Shown: positions 23,626-31,192 of the stretch, piece by piece | How the letters are laid out: the number at the start of each line of letters is the position of its first letter | How positions within the stretch are numbered: position 1 is the stretch's first letter | Origin: Flavobacteriales bacterium | Lineage (GTDB): Bacteria > Bacteroidota > Bacteroidia > Flavobacteriales > Flavobacteriaceae | NCBI GenBank assembly: GCA_011525015.1 | Contig: WTJC01000009.1 | Span: forward strand, 7,232 to 59,841 | DNA: 52,610 nucleotides | Reading direction: 5' to 3' | Position numbers and translations under genes: made by a program | The notes under the pieces: generated by a model | What the model was told of the DNA's origin: nothing | Databases searched by the model: none | Seen by the model: only the letters and a program-made list of their open reading frames with translations

Positions 23626-24489
23626 CTAAAACCGAAGTGTTTCAGGAAGATACTTGGCGATTAAATCCTCGTAATAGGGCTTTAATTCTTTTACGTTTGG
23701 AGGTTCTGGTGCCTTGGAATATAAATCATAGGGATTGAAAGCCTTTACCCATTTGAAATATTCTCGATCTTCATCGTTTAACAGAAAATCATAAGCTCCT
23801 TCTCTGTGTTGTGCATAGAAAGAGTGATAACGAATCATGTAAAGTGCAGGCTTGGGCAAATAATCTTTGACAATTTGATAGAGGTATTCGTCATGGCCCC
23901 AGCTCATTTTGACCTGATCTAACCCACAATGCTCTTGGTAAACTCCAAACTTAGTGCTATAGACTTCATGTGTTGAATCCGGGTTACTGCTAAAAAAATC
24001 CGGATAGACTATTTTGTCAGAGAATTGACATCCCACCGGAAAGGTATCTCCAACTACCGCCCACTGTGGTTCACCGAACAGGCAAAGCACCTTACCTAAA
24101 TCGTGTAAAAATCCAGTTAAAACAAACCAATCAGGATGACCGTCTTTTCGGATGGCCTCCGAGGTTTGCATCAAATGCTGTAACTGATCAAGGTCAATAT
24201 CGGGATCGCTATCATCGACAAGGGTGTTTAAGAATTCTAGGGCATCCCATATCGACATTTCTCTTTTGTTGAAGGCCAAGAACTCTTTCTCTTTTTCACA
24301 GACAAAATCATAGGTTTGAAACTTGTGATTTAATTGATAAAATTCCCGTACGGTAGCGTCTCGATCTGAATCTACGTAATTTCTAAATTCACTTTTCTCT
24401 TTCGAAGTCTCTGGATCTGGGTAGCGCTCTAACAAGTCGTCTTCCCAATGATCCATACTTTTTAGTGGATTCGCTTTTGGTTTTTCCAT
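23626..24489 (-). CDS. myo-Inositol oxygenase (MIOX)
   Basis: This 287-residue di-iron oxygenase cleaves myo-inositol to D-glucuronate. An upstream in-frame start (24684) would add 65 non-homologous residues, so I use the ATG at 24489, which gives the length of animal MIOX (about 285). Conserved landmarks are [28 protein letters not shown] (His-Asp iron ligands), [20 protein letters not shown] (His), [11 protein letters not shown] and FNPYDLYSK (Asp). The gene heads an operon with iolG. MIOX is mainly eukaryotic and occurs in some Flavobacteriia. Two inositol-consuming enzymes side by side imply a branched use of inositol. Confidence 0.93.
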   Translation of the reverse strand: MEKPKANPLKSMDHWEDDLLERYPDPETSKEKSEFRNYVDSDRDATVREFYQLNHKFQTYDFVCEKEKEFLAFNKREMSIWDALEFLNTLVDDSDPDIDLDQLQHLMQTSEAIRKDGHPDWFVLTGFLHDLGKVLCLFGEPQWAVVGDTFPVGCQFSDKIVYPDFFSSNPDSTHEVYSTKFGVYQEHCGLDQVKMSWGHDEYLYQIVKDYLPKPALYMIRYHSFYAQHREGAYDFLLNDEDREYFKWVKAFNPYDLYSKAPEPPNVKELKPYYEDLIAKYLPETLRF

Positions 24490-24612
24490 ATCTAATATTT
24501 GCTGAGTATAAGAAGTTGTGCTAAAACACAAACTTCGTTCTACACCAATTAGCCTTATGAATTTATTTAATTTTTTGAATAAAGCCCTCAATATTCTGTA
24601 TATTTTAATGGC

Positions 24613-25314
24613 ATGGAGAACAGCGCTGCAGCATATTCTAAAGAAATCGCAAGTCACTACAAGGCCTATCGCCCTGAGCTGCATTCGGTTTTACTTAAAA
24701 AATGTTTACAGACGGATTCGTTTCAACGCGGCTTAGATGTAGGCTGTGGTGTTGGGCATTCAAGTGTTGCCCTGACCTCCTACTGCAAAAAAGTCATTGG
24801 CCTTGAACCAAGTACATTTATGTTGCAACAAGCTCATCAACATCCACAGGTATGCTATGAATCAGTATATACCAAAGTTTCAAAACCCTACGACTTATTG
24901 TGTTTTTTTGGTGTGCTATTTTACCTTACTGATGAGGAAGTCAACCAATACCTCGATGGTTTAATTGCATCGGGCTCGCTACTTGTCGCCGATTTTAAAA
25001 TTGATTATGATTTGGCCACTCAGCCAATGCAATTGAAGCCCAATGCTTTAAATTATGAACACATTCCAACTCAAAACCTTTTGACTCAACAAGCTCGCTT
25101 ACTAAAATCTGAAGTATTTTCTTCTTCTTTTGAATGTACAACTCGAGAATTACTTCATTTGATGATGACTGAACCTCATATCGAGTCGGCTTTGATTCAG
25201 CGATTTAAAACTTCAAAGTTCGCTTTACTGCAAACAGAAATTTCTAATTTTTTTACAGAAGACGTAGTTAGACTGAAGGCCGAATTGAACTATTCGCTCT
25301 ACAAAAAGAACTAA
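24613..25314 (+). CDS. Class I SAM-dependent methyltransferase
   Basis: This 233-residue cytosolic methyltransferase has motif [13 protein letters not shown] (residues about 40-51), the acidic end of strand 2 in [14 protein letters not shown], and [15 protein letters not shown] as motif IV region. [11 protein letters not shown] at the N-terminus is typical of the methyltransferase 11/25 group that acts on small molecules. The C-terminal part is helical and divergent, so the substrate is not predictable. It is divergent from the MIOX gene with 123 bp between starts. An overlapping ATG at 24608 is out of frame. Confidence 0.85.
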   Translation: MENSAAAYSKEIASHYKAYRPELHSVLLKKCLQTDSFQRGLDVGCGVGHSSVALTSYCKKVIGLEPSTFMLQQAHQHPQVCYESVYTKVSKPYDLLCFFGVLFYLTDEEVNQYLDGLIASGSLLVADFKIDYDLATQPMQLKPNALNYEHIPTQNLLTQQARLLKSEVFSSSFECTTRELLHLMMTEPHIESALIQRFKTSKFALLQTEISNFFTEDVVRLKAELNYSLYKKN

Positions 25315-25437
25315 AAAGTGTTTTTCAGTGCGAACTTTTCACATTTGCAACTTATTTCTTAGAAACTATTCACGCTTTGAGTGTTTCTGATAGTAATCAT
25401 TTAAACCTGTCTTACAAATCATATTTTTGCAATAAAT

Positions 25438-25477
25438 TCGATGAAATGCATATTTTATCGATGAAATGCACTTTTTA
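25438..25477. repeat. 20-bp direct repeat, two copies, operator-like
   Basis: Two adjacent 20-bp units, TCGATGAAATGCATATTTTA (25438-25457) and TCGATGAAATGCACTTTTTA (25458-25477), agree at 18 of 20 positions, with the first 13 bases identical. The 20-bp phase puts both copies on the same DNA face, and they end 15 bp before the -7 box, which is where activator sites lie. The cognate regulator is unknown. Confidence 0.7.
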
Positions 25478-25492
25478 TACGTTTAAGTGACC

Positions 25493-25500
25493 TACGTTTG
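25493..25500 (+). promoter_or_regulatory. -7 promoter box TACGTTTG
   Basis: TACGTTTG is an exact match to the Bacteroidota -7 consensus TAnnTTTG and stands 21 bp before the first tiny ORF. No TTTG is seen at the -33 position, where the second direct-repeat copy ends, so the promoter probably depends on an activator. Confidence 0.6.
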
Positions 25501-25520
25501 TAAAACCAAATCTTACCATT

Positions 25521-25580
25521 ATGATTATAGCGATTGCAACATTTATAGTAACAGAAACATTAAAGTTTTTATCAGAATAA
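25521..25580 (+). CDS. Possible 19-residue hydrophobic peptide
   Basis: This frame encodes MIIAIATFIVTETLKFLSE, a short amphipathic or membrane-active helix. It is the first ATG after the predicted transcription start. CCAAATCTTACC just upstream (25506-25517) recurs before the 89-residue gene (25812-25823). There is no Shine-Dalgarno site, as usual in this phylum. Translation is unproven. Confidence 0.3.
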   Translation: MIIAIATFIVTETLKFLSE

Positions 25581-25605
25581 AACTAAACCATAAAAAATTC
25601 CAATC

Positions 25606-25698
25606 ATGAAACGACTTGCATTTCCATTAATATCCGGCATTACCTTAGGTTATTTGGTAGCCTATTTTATCATGGATTACTTTTTGCTAAGTTCTTAA
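25606..25698 (+). CDS. Possible 30-residue single-TM peptide
   Basis: This frame encodes MKRLAFPLISGITLGYLVAY plus ten more residues (FIMDYFLLSS). It has a positive N-terminus and one hydrophobic span long enough to cross a membrane, like known small membrane proteins. An A-rich leader (AAACCATAAAAAATTCC) precedes the ATG, as in Bacteroidota initiation regions. It is the most gene-like of the three small frames here. Function is unknown. Confidence 0.45.
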   Translation: MKRLAFPLISGITLGYLVAYFIMDYFLLSS

Positions 25699-25710
25699 AA
25701 TTTTTGTCCC

Positions 25711-25788
25711 ATGTCTTTAACCATAGTATTAATTACAGTTTTAGTCGGAAGATTCATCTCCGCACTTCTACTTAGTCCCAAATCCTAA
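25711..25788 (+). CDS. Possible 25-residue hydrophobic peptide, within repeat copies
   Basis: This frame encodes MSLTIVLITVLVGRFISALL plus LSPKS. Its ATG falls inside a degenerate copy of the 17-bp repeat (25706-25722) and its stop inside the first tandem copy, so the frame may be a by-product of repeat sequence. The hydrophobic, positively charged make-up still resembles a membrane peptide. Confidence 0.3.
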   Translation: MSLTIVLITVLVGRFISALLLSPKS

Positions 25789-25825
25789 ATTGTCCCAAAT
25801 CTTTAACTGTCCCAAATCTTACCTT
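25775..25825. repeat. 17-bp tandem repeat, three copies (GTCCCAAATC core)
   Basis: GTCCCAAATC occurs at 25775, 25792 and 25809, exactly 17 bp apart, each followed by a 7-bp less conserved part. A degenerate fourth copy is at 25706-25722. The array ends 18 bp before the ATG of the next gene, so it lies in its 5' leader. Confidence 0.75.
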
Positions 25826-25843
25826 TTTTAAAAAACTGAACGG

Positions 25844-26113
25844 ATGAAAATCAAAAATCGAAACGAAGTAATAGCTGTCTCTTTAGATCTTCAAGTCTCC
25901 TATGAGAAGTCAATTTTAGGAGACTACGAAGAACAATTTTCCTTTAGAATTATAAGACACAACCTTTATGGAAGTGAGTGTATGGCAGAGCGCGACAATT
26001 ACCAAGACGCCCTTGTATTAGCCAAGAAAGAAGCTGACAAACATAAGGTTCAACTATACGTTCAAAACGCCATTAGTCAATTGCGACCAAGCTCAGTTAC
26101 CTTATTTGCGTAA
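25844..26113 (+). CDS. Small protein of unknown function, 89 residues
   Basis: This soluble 89-residue protein is predicted as a strand-strand-helix domain: VIAVSLDLQVSYE, EQFSFRIIRHNLYGSECMAERDNYQDALVLAKKEADKH, then KVQLYVQNAISQLRP. The central NYQDALVLAKKEAD resembles the helix of small DUF-type domains that follow a beta-hairpin. No signal or catalytic motif is seen. It is the last frame of the small-ORF region and is followed 41 bp later by a strong terminator. No family is recognised. Confidence 0.7.
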   Translation: MKIKNRNEVIAVSLDLQVSYEKSILGDYEEQFSFRIIRHNLYGSECMAERDNYQDALVLAKKEADKHKVQLYVQNAISQLRPSSVTLFA

Positions 26114-26154
26114 CTCAAAATATTTAGTATTCATTTTTAGTAGTAATTAGTTTG

Positions 26155-26184
26155 AAGTCTTCACTCCCCGTGAAGACTTTTTTT
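26155..26184 (+). terminator. Intrinsic terminator after the 89-residue gene
   Basis: A perfect 10-bp stem (AAGTCTTCAC, 26155-26164, with 26170-26179) closes a TCCCC loop and is followed by a T-run. It marks the 3' end of the transcript that carries the small ORFs. Confidence 0.85.
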
Positions 26185-26269
26185 ATTTTAAACGTATGCT
26201 CAATGGCGCGTTCATTTTTGATTTAGGCTAATCTTTATTAACTTGTTTTTTTAAATAAAACAATCTCCC

Positions 26270-26671
26270 ATGAAAAAAACAATCCTTTTTAGCCTTTGCT
26301 TATTTGTATTTACAAGTATTGCAGTCGCCCAAAATCAAGAACGACTAAGTGTTCATTATTTCGATGTTCCTGATCAATTAGTTGAAGAATTTTTGGCCTT
26401 TAACAAAACAAGAAATCAAATGTTAGAAGATGCTGGCTTTGGTAAAGATTTTTACAAATTATACCGAGTTACTGACGGTGATGAGGCTGGCCAATACCGA
26501 TACTTTATGATCAGTCAGTACACCAGTGATAAGCATTATGAAATGACCCATAATGTCAGTGAAGCCTATCAAAAACTAAATGACTCTTTCTGGGATTCTG
26601 AACTTGGAACTATATTCACAATGGACAATAAAGGTCACATTTATCGAAAGGTGTACCGTATCGAAGACTAG
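26270..26671 (+). CDS. Exported protein of unknown function, 133 residues
   Basis: This protein has a signal peptide (MKKTILFSLCLFVFTSIAVAQ) and a mature domain of about 110 residues. The pattern LSVHYFDVPDQLVEEFLAF, DFYKLYRVTDGDEAGQYRYFMISQYTS, and a helix with VSEAYQKLNDSFWDSELG resembles a ferredoxin-like dimeric alpha+beta barrel, the fold of stress-responsive and NIPSNAP-type proteins. The assignment is by shape only. It is convergent with the acid phosphatase gene, 18 bp apart. Confidence 0.7.
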   Translation: MKKTILFSLCLFVFTSIAVAQNQERLSVHYFDVPDQLVEEFLAFNKTRNQMLEDAGFGKDFYKLYRVTDGDEAGQYRYFMISQYTSDKHYEMTHNVSEAYQKLNDSFWDSELGTIFTMDNKGHIYRKVYRIED

Positions 26672-26689
26672 TAGTCTGAACTCAGTAAA

Positions 26690-27385
26690 CTACTCAAAAC
26701 CATCTTCCCAAGCACCGTATATTAAGTTGGGTAATAATATAAATTTTTGTCCCAAATCTGACTTTTTTTCCTCGAGTGCTTGGTTTCTTTCACTATTGGT
26801 GTCTTTGTCAAAGACGCTGTCAAAATCAGAGAGGTTATCTCCTAAAAATAAGACCACATCGAAGTCAGTGAGCTGATTTCTTCGCTCTTCTTTGCTGCTT
26901 GTCTGATCTCTTAACAGCATTATGGTGTCTTCATCAAAAGGAAAACCAAGCGCCATCAAATTTGACTTTGTAGGTGCATAATTCTCCACCCTTCTATTCG
27001 AAATATAAATCACCTCTACTCCCATACGCTCAGCGTAGGTGTAAAAGTCTAATGCTCCTGGAATAGCAGTAGCTATTTCTTTATTTACCCATTCAGACCA
27101 AGTGGTTTGCGAGAAACTCAAGTCTTTTTCGATAAGCATTTCATTGTAGGGCAGATTGTTGAGTACGGTTTCATCTATATCGGCCACAACGGCAATGGGT
27201 TTATCACGATCCATAGCCAGTGCACGATCCAGCTCTAATTTAGCAGAATTATAGGCCTGTATGCAAAGTGCCTTGTACTCAGTGGCATTTTTTTGCCAAT
27301 ACATCGAATGATCTTTTCTAGAAAATTTAGTGTCACAACTGCTTAAAGCAACTATTAGTGTCAAAGAGAAGACTAGTTTTCTCAT
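26690..27385 (-). CDS. 5'-Nucleotidase / acid phosphatase, lipoprotein e(P4) family
   Basis: This 231-residue HAD-superfamily phosphatase is anchored as a lipoprotein (signal MRKLVFSLTLIVALSSC, Cys17). The class C acid phosphatase motif VADIDETVLNN supplies the nucleophile and general acid Asp residues, YISNRR is the second motif, and LFLGDNLSDF the C-terminal metal-binding acids. MYWQKNATEYKALCIQAYNSAK at the N-terminus is family-typical. It dephosphorylates nucleotides or other phosphomonoesters outside the cytoplasm to supply nucleosides and phosphate. It is monocistronic and convergent with the preceding gene. Confidence 0.9.
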   Translation of the reverse strand: MRKLVFSLTLIVALSSCDTKFSRKDHSMYWQKNATEYKALCIQAYNSAKLELDRALAMDRDKPIAVVADIDETVLNNLPYNEMLIEKDLSFSQTTWSEWVNKEIATAIPGALDFYTYAERMGVEVIYISNRRVENYAPTKSNLMALGFPFDEDTIMLLRDQTSSKEERRNQLTDFDVVLFLGDNLSDFDSVFDKDTNSERNQALEEKKSDLGQKFILLPNLIYGAWEDGFE

Positions 27386-27436
27386 TATTTAATCGTTTAA
27401 ATCTTTTCAAAAATACGCTAAAGACCCTTGTAGATC

Positions 27437-27625
27437 TTACTTCTGTCTTGAGTTAAAAATCTGTCCTAAGGCAGATGACATAAACGCCAGAGAAGCAAGT
27501 ATATAAAAGGCCGCTGCTATATAATTGTCAGCTATGGTTTCATCGGGATATAAAGCCCCCACTAACATACAAGCCCCACCGAGCATTAAAAAAAGATTCG
27601 AGTTTTTAATTAAAAAGCGTTTCAT
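27437..27625 (-). CDS. Small two-TM membrane protein, 62 residues
   Basis: This 62-residue protein has two hydrophobic helices (residues about 10-25 and 36-54) separated by a short acidic loop, PDETIADN, and ends in basic NSRQK. The pattern is that of a genuine small inner-membrane protein with both ends inside. It lies alone, 51 bp upstream of the phosphatase gene on the same strand. No family is recognised. Confidence 0.6.
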   Translation of the reverse strand: MKRFLIKNSNLFLMLGGACMLVGALYPDETIADNYIAAAFYILASLAFMSSALGQIFNSRQK

Positions 27626-27766
27626 TGTAGTGCACTGCCATTCTTAGCTGCAGTGTGCTTTAAAAGTACGAAATCACAAAATTTAAAATCCTAGATTTTT
27701 GAGTATATTGAAAATCAATGAACTAGAATGGTGTCGCTAACCATTTAAGACTTAACCGACAGACCA

Positions 27767-29344
27767 ATGCAAACCTTACTCACTTTTCTGGGCTTTATTT
27801 TTTTTGTAGCCTTTTACTCCTGGTATAAATTGAGAAATGAAAACTTGAACTCCAAAGAGGGGTACTTTTTAGGCGGAAGAAGTCTTACCGGAGTGGTTAT
27901 CGCAGGCTCAATGATTTTAACCAATATTTCAACAGAGCATCTCATCGGCATGAATGGCTCTTCGTATAAAAACGGATTTATTATCATTGCTTGGGAGGTG
28001 ACTTCGGCATTGGCATTAGTATTAGCTGCAATTTATTTTGTACCTCGTTACTTAAAAATGGGGCTTACTACTATACCAGAATTTTTGGAACATCGATTCG
28101 ATGAGTTTACCAGATCACTTGTCGCATTTTTCTTGATGATCTCATTTGTCGTGACCCTTCTACCTATTGTATTATACACAGGAGCAATCAATTTAGAAAG
28201 CATTTTTTCAATCTCCGAAAACCTTGGGGTTTCTCCTCAAAAAGGATTGTGGATTACTGTTTTGGGAATAGGAATTGTAGGCTCTGTTTATGCCATTTTT
28301 GGAGGACTAAAAGCAGTTGCTGTCTCTGATACCATCAATGGTTACGGATTGCTTATTGGAGGTACACTCATCCCTCTTATCGCCCTTTATCAAATTGGAG
28401 ATGGCGGCATTTTAAATGGATTACAGAAGGTCTATGATTTTGCTCCAGAAAAATTTAATGTCATTGGCGCCAAAGATTCTATTATGCCTTTTGAGGTACT
28501 ATTTACGGGCCTTATGATTAACCAAATCTACTTTTGGAGTATGAATCAAACTATAATTCAAAGAGCATTAGGCGCAAAAAATCTGGTTGAAGCTCAAAAA
28601 GGTTTGCTCTACACTGGGATATTGAAATTAATAGTTCCTGTAATCATCATTCTTCCTGGGGTTATTGGATTTTACTACTTCGGAGAGATGCTTTACGATA
28701 AGCAAGATTTGATCTACCCTGAACTGATTAAAAAAGTGCTTCCAAAAAGTGCCACCGGTTTATTTGCTGCCATCGTCATGGGTGCAGTGCTCAGTACCTT
28801 TAACAGCGTTTTGAATAGCGCTTCGACCATCTTTAGTTTTGATATCTATAAAAAGCACATCCGACCCGAAGTTAAAGACGCCCAGCTGGTTCGAGTTGGA
28901 AAAACCGTTTCTACCCTTTTAGCCCTTTTTTCTATTCTTGTGGCCCCTTTGGTCGTCAACGCTCCTGATGGATTGTATCAACTCCTTCAGCAATTAAATG
29001 GAATCTTCTTTATACCCATAGCTTCGATCATGTTAGCCGGTTTTTTCACTAAAAACATAACCGCATTAGCGGCAAAATCGGCTTTAATCTTTGGCTTGGT
29101 CTTTTACGTGTTTTTCACTTTTATCTACAAGATAGATTTACACTTTGTTCATTTATGGGGGATTGAATTTGTGCTTAACATGGGAATTATGATTTTCATG
29201 TCAAAGCTTAAACCTCACGACAAGAATTTTGAAATTATTGACCAGCAGATTGTTCCAATGCGATCTTGGAAATACACCAAACAACTCTCAGCAGTGCTTT
29301 GTTTAATTACACTGATGATTTACATTCTGCTCGGTCGTTTTTAA
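27767..29344 (+). CDS. Sodium:solute symporter (SSS/SLC5 family)
   Basis: This 525-residue inner-membrane symporter should have about 14 helices. Family marks are the early FLGGRSLTGVVIAGSMILTN (TM1 sodium region, after NSKEGYF), a GLKAVAVSDTINGYG segment (the SSS signature zone in TM5), WSMNQTIIQRALGAKN, and an IVMGAVLSTFNSVLNSASTIFSFDIY segment (TM8 sodium site). It resembles the sugar/inositol-type members such as YidK, but the solute cannot be fixed. A link to the inositol genes 3 kb away is possible, not shown. It is convergent with the SDR gene (3 bp). Confidence 0.9.
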   Translation: MQTLLTFLGFIFFVAFYSWYKLRNENLNSKEGYFLGGRSLTGVVIAGSMILTNISTEHLIGMNGSSYKNGFIIIAWEVTSALALVLAAIYFVPRYLKMGLTTIPEFLEHRFDEFTRSLVAFFLMISFVVTLLPIVLYTGAINLESIFSISENLGVSPQKGLWITVLGIGIVGSVYAIFGGLKAVAVSDTINGYGLLIGGTLIPLIALYQIGDGGILNGLQKVYDFAPEKFNVIGAKDSIMPFEVLFTGLMINQIYFWSMNQTIIQRALGAKNLVEAQKGLLYTGILKLIVPVIIILPGVIGFYYFGEMLYDKQDLIYPELIKKVLPKSATGLFAAIVMGAVLSTFNSVLNSASTIFSFDIYKKHIRPEVKDAQLVRVGKTVSTLLALFSILVAPLVVNAPDGLYQLLQQLNGIFFIPIASIMLAGFFTKNITALAAKSALIFGLVFYVFFTFIYKIDLHFVHLWGIEFVLNMGIMIFMSKLKPHDKNFEIIDQQIVPMRSWKYTKQLSAVLCLITLMIYILLGRF

Positions 29345-29347
29345 AAA

Positions 29348-30052
29348 TCAGAATAAAGAAGGTTTAAGCCTAATGATAAGAGCGATTAAGGCCCATCTTT
29401 TGGTGATGTAGACCCTTTTTTTCTTCCTGCGAATTGCCGCATAAATTTGTTTAGCGGCCTTATCTACTGGTGCAATCCAGAACAATCCATTGCCCTTGAG
29501 AATCGCAGTGTCGACAAAACCAGGTCGAATATCCGTAAGAGCAATACGAAGTTTTAATTTTTTAACTTTCTTTCGCAATCCGTTGAAATAATTGATTTGA
29601 TAGGCTTTTGTGGCATTGTATGAAGGGGCAATTCCGTTGCCTAATAAACCTGCAATCGAACTGATGTTGGCCAGATGACCATGACCCTGCTTTTGAAAAT
29701 AATTCATCGACCAATTCGCTACACATGTAAAACCACCCACATTGGTTTTTACGACATCGTGGCTGATTTCGAAATCGAGGCTCTTATTTAGGTGACCTAT
29801 ACCTGCAGAAATGATCATCAAATCAAGCCCTCCGATGGTTTGGCTTAACTCCTCGCAAATTTGTTCGATTTTGTCGGTTTGCTGAACATCCATCACCTTA
29901 TAAAAAACCCGATCTGGAAACTTTTTTTGAATCTCCATCAGAAGTTCTTCTCTCCTTGCGGTAATTCCAACCACGTAACCGTCGTTAACCAAAGAATCGA
30001 CTAAAGCCGCACCAATTCCAGATGAGGCTCCGATTATAATCGCCTTTTTCAT
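29348..30052 (-). CDS. SDR family oxidoreductase
   Basis: This 234-residue classical short-chain dehydrogenase/reductase has the NAD(P)-binding motif AIIGASSGIGAALVDSL at residues 4-20, and the catalytic Ser-Tyr-Lys in NISSIAGLLGNGIAPSYNATKA. RREELL after strand 2 favours NADP. The C-terminal stretch is short and basic (RRKKKRVYITKRWA) with LIALIIRLKPSLF, which may touch the membrane. It is the last gene of the four-gene minus-strand operon, 6 bp after the DUF2147 gene. The substrate is unknown. Confidence 0.88.
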   Translation of the reverse strand: MKKAIIIGASSGIGAALVDSLVNDGYVVGITARREELLMEIQKKFPDRVFYKVMDVQQTDKIEQICEELSQTIGGLDLMIISAGIGHLNKSLDFEISHDVVKTNVGGFTCVANWSMNYFQKQGHGHLANISSIAGLLGNGIAPSYNATKAYQINYFNGLRKKVKKLKLRIALTDIRPGFVDTAILKGNGLFWIAPVDKAAKQIYAAIRRKKKRVYITKRWALIALIIRLKPSLF

Positions 30053-30058
30053 AGAAGA

Positions 30059-30469
30059 TTAGACTTTTCGTTTCCAAACTTGAGAACGACCAATAAAAGA
30101 GAAGCCCAAGTAACCTCTTACATTCAAGGTGTTTGAATCGTCCAATTTGATGGTGCAATCATAGGATTTTCCATTGGCTGGATCTAAAATTTTTCCATCA
30201 GTCCAAACCTCGCCATCTTTGACCAAACCTTTCACAATAATCAAGCCTTCAATAGGTTGATTTTTTTCTTTACCCTTGCACTTTTCGCACACCTTTCCTT
30301 GATCTTCAGGCAGCAATAAACGCTCGATTTTGCCGTAGAGTTTTCCGTTTTCAACATAGAGGGTAATCTCTGATTTTTCAACTCCAGTTTCATCATCAAT
30401 ATTCACCCAAGTTCCTTGAACAGAACTGGTTTGAAAGGATAGTAAAGCAGCTAAAATGATTGCGTACAT
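30059..30469 (-). CDS. DUF2147 exported protein
   Basis: This 136-residue protein has a short signal (MYAIILAALLSFQTSSVQ) and a DUF2147 domain: GTWVNIDDETGVEKSEITLYVENGKLYGKIERL, a CEKCKGKEKNQPIEGLIIVKGL section with the family's paired cysteines, WTDGKILDPANGKSYDCTIKL, and LNVRGYLGFSFIGRSQVWKR. This is a lipocalin-like beta-barrel of the periplasm with no proven ligand. It lies between the DUF6090-like pair and the SDR gene in one operon. Confidence 0.88.
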   Translation of the reverse strand: MYAIILAALLSFQTSSVQGTWVNIDDETGVEKSEITLYVENGKLYGKIERLLLPEDQGKVCEKCKGKEKNQPIEGLIIVKGLVKDGEVWTDGKILDPANGKSYDCTIKLDDSNTLNVRGYLGFSFIGRSQVWKRKV

Positions 30470-30502
30470 ATATTTAATTTTTAAAGCAGTAGAAGTTAAT
30501 GA

Positions 30503-31192
30503 TTATTTGATTTCCGTTTCAATTTGATCGAGGATATTTCTGTCTTGAAGTAAACGCTGTTGCACTAAACTTATATACTGCTTGTCTATATTCGTTTTCA
30601 ATCGAATGTCGTATAAGAAGCTATCAGGCAATCGCAAATCTCCGGTATATCGCGACCTAACAGGTAAATAAAATTCGGTAGACTCTTTGCTTAAAATGAG
30701 CATGTTTAATCTGGCAAAACCCTGCAAATTTTGCATGAACATTTCATTGTTGTAATCCTCTATTTTTTTAATGAAGTTGTGAACGGTGTATTTGTTTTGT
30801 AGGCCCTTAACCAAATCTTCATTTGCGATTAGTTCAATTAGACCTGAATTCTGAAGACTTCTGTATTCTTCCTGATTGTCGACCAAAACAGTTCCCATAT
30901 TCGAGACAACCATCACGTGATATCCAATAGAATCTCGCATCTGCTCAGTAAATTGATTGTGATGCTCAAAAATCCATTCGGCAGAACGAATGGACATTTC
31001 ATGTATGCGAATGTTTAGTTCAAAATCTGGTATATCGTTGCTGCTGATATTTTCATAAATTCTGCTGAGCGACTGCTCTTTTAGTTGCTCTTTGTATTGT
31101 TTCTCACGTCGATATTCCATAAAAAAAGATAGGGTAACCCCCAGGGTAATGACCAAGAATTCGAGTGCGTATCTGATGTAGTACTTTTTCAT
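30503..31192 (-). CDS. DUF6090-like one-TM membrane protein, second pair, downstream copy
   Basis: This 229-residue protein has a basic start, a TM helix (ALEFLVITLGVTLSFFMEY) and a helical exterior with DNQEEYRSLQNSGLIELIANEDLVKGLQNKY. Its first 44 residues are identical to those of the upstream copy, while the rest has diverged strongly. It lies 27 bp after that copy and 33 bp before the DUF2147 gene. Function is unknown. The topology suggests a small envelope-facing coiled-coil domain. Confidence 0.7.
   Translation of the reverse strand: MKKYYIRYALEFLVITLGVTLSFFMEYRREKQYKEQLKEQSLSRIYENISSNDIPDFELNIRIHEMSIRSAEWIFEHHNQFTEQMRDSIGYHVMVVSNMGTVLVDNQEEYRSLQNSGLIELIANEDLVKGLQNKYTVHNFIKKIEDYNNEMFMQNLQGFARLNMLILSKESTEFYLPVRSRYTGDLRLPDSFLYDIRLKTNIDKQYISLVQQRLLQDRNILDQIETEIK

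Larger units (their letters stand above)
25315..25843 (+). other. 529-bp stretch: operator-like repeats, -7 box, three tiny ORFs, tandem repeats
   Basis: No ordinary gene is present here. From left to right it holds a 20-bp direct repeat (25438-25477), a -7 promoter box (25493-25500), three short hydrophobic reading frames (25521, 25606, 25711) and a 17-bp tandem repeat (25775-25825) just before the 89-residue protein gene. The order suggests one transcript from about 25507 running into the gene at 25844 and stopping at the hairpin 26155-26179. Confidence 0.55.

Noticed and set aside
23626-24684. Longer start for myo-inositol oxygenase at 24684
   Set aside because: The additional 65 residues have no family counterpart, overlap the divergent methyltransferase gene and exceed the normal MIOX length. 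The ATG at 24489 fits.
25775-25825. 17-bp tandem repeat considered as a CRISPR-like array
   Set aside because: Units are head-to-tail without spacers of unique sequence, far too short for CRISPR repeats, and no cas gene is present.
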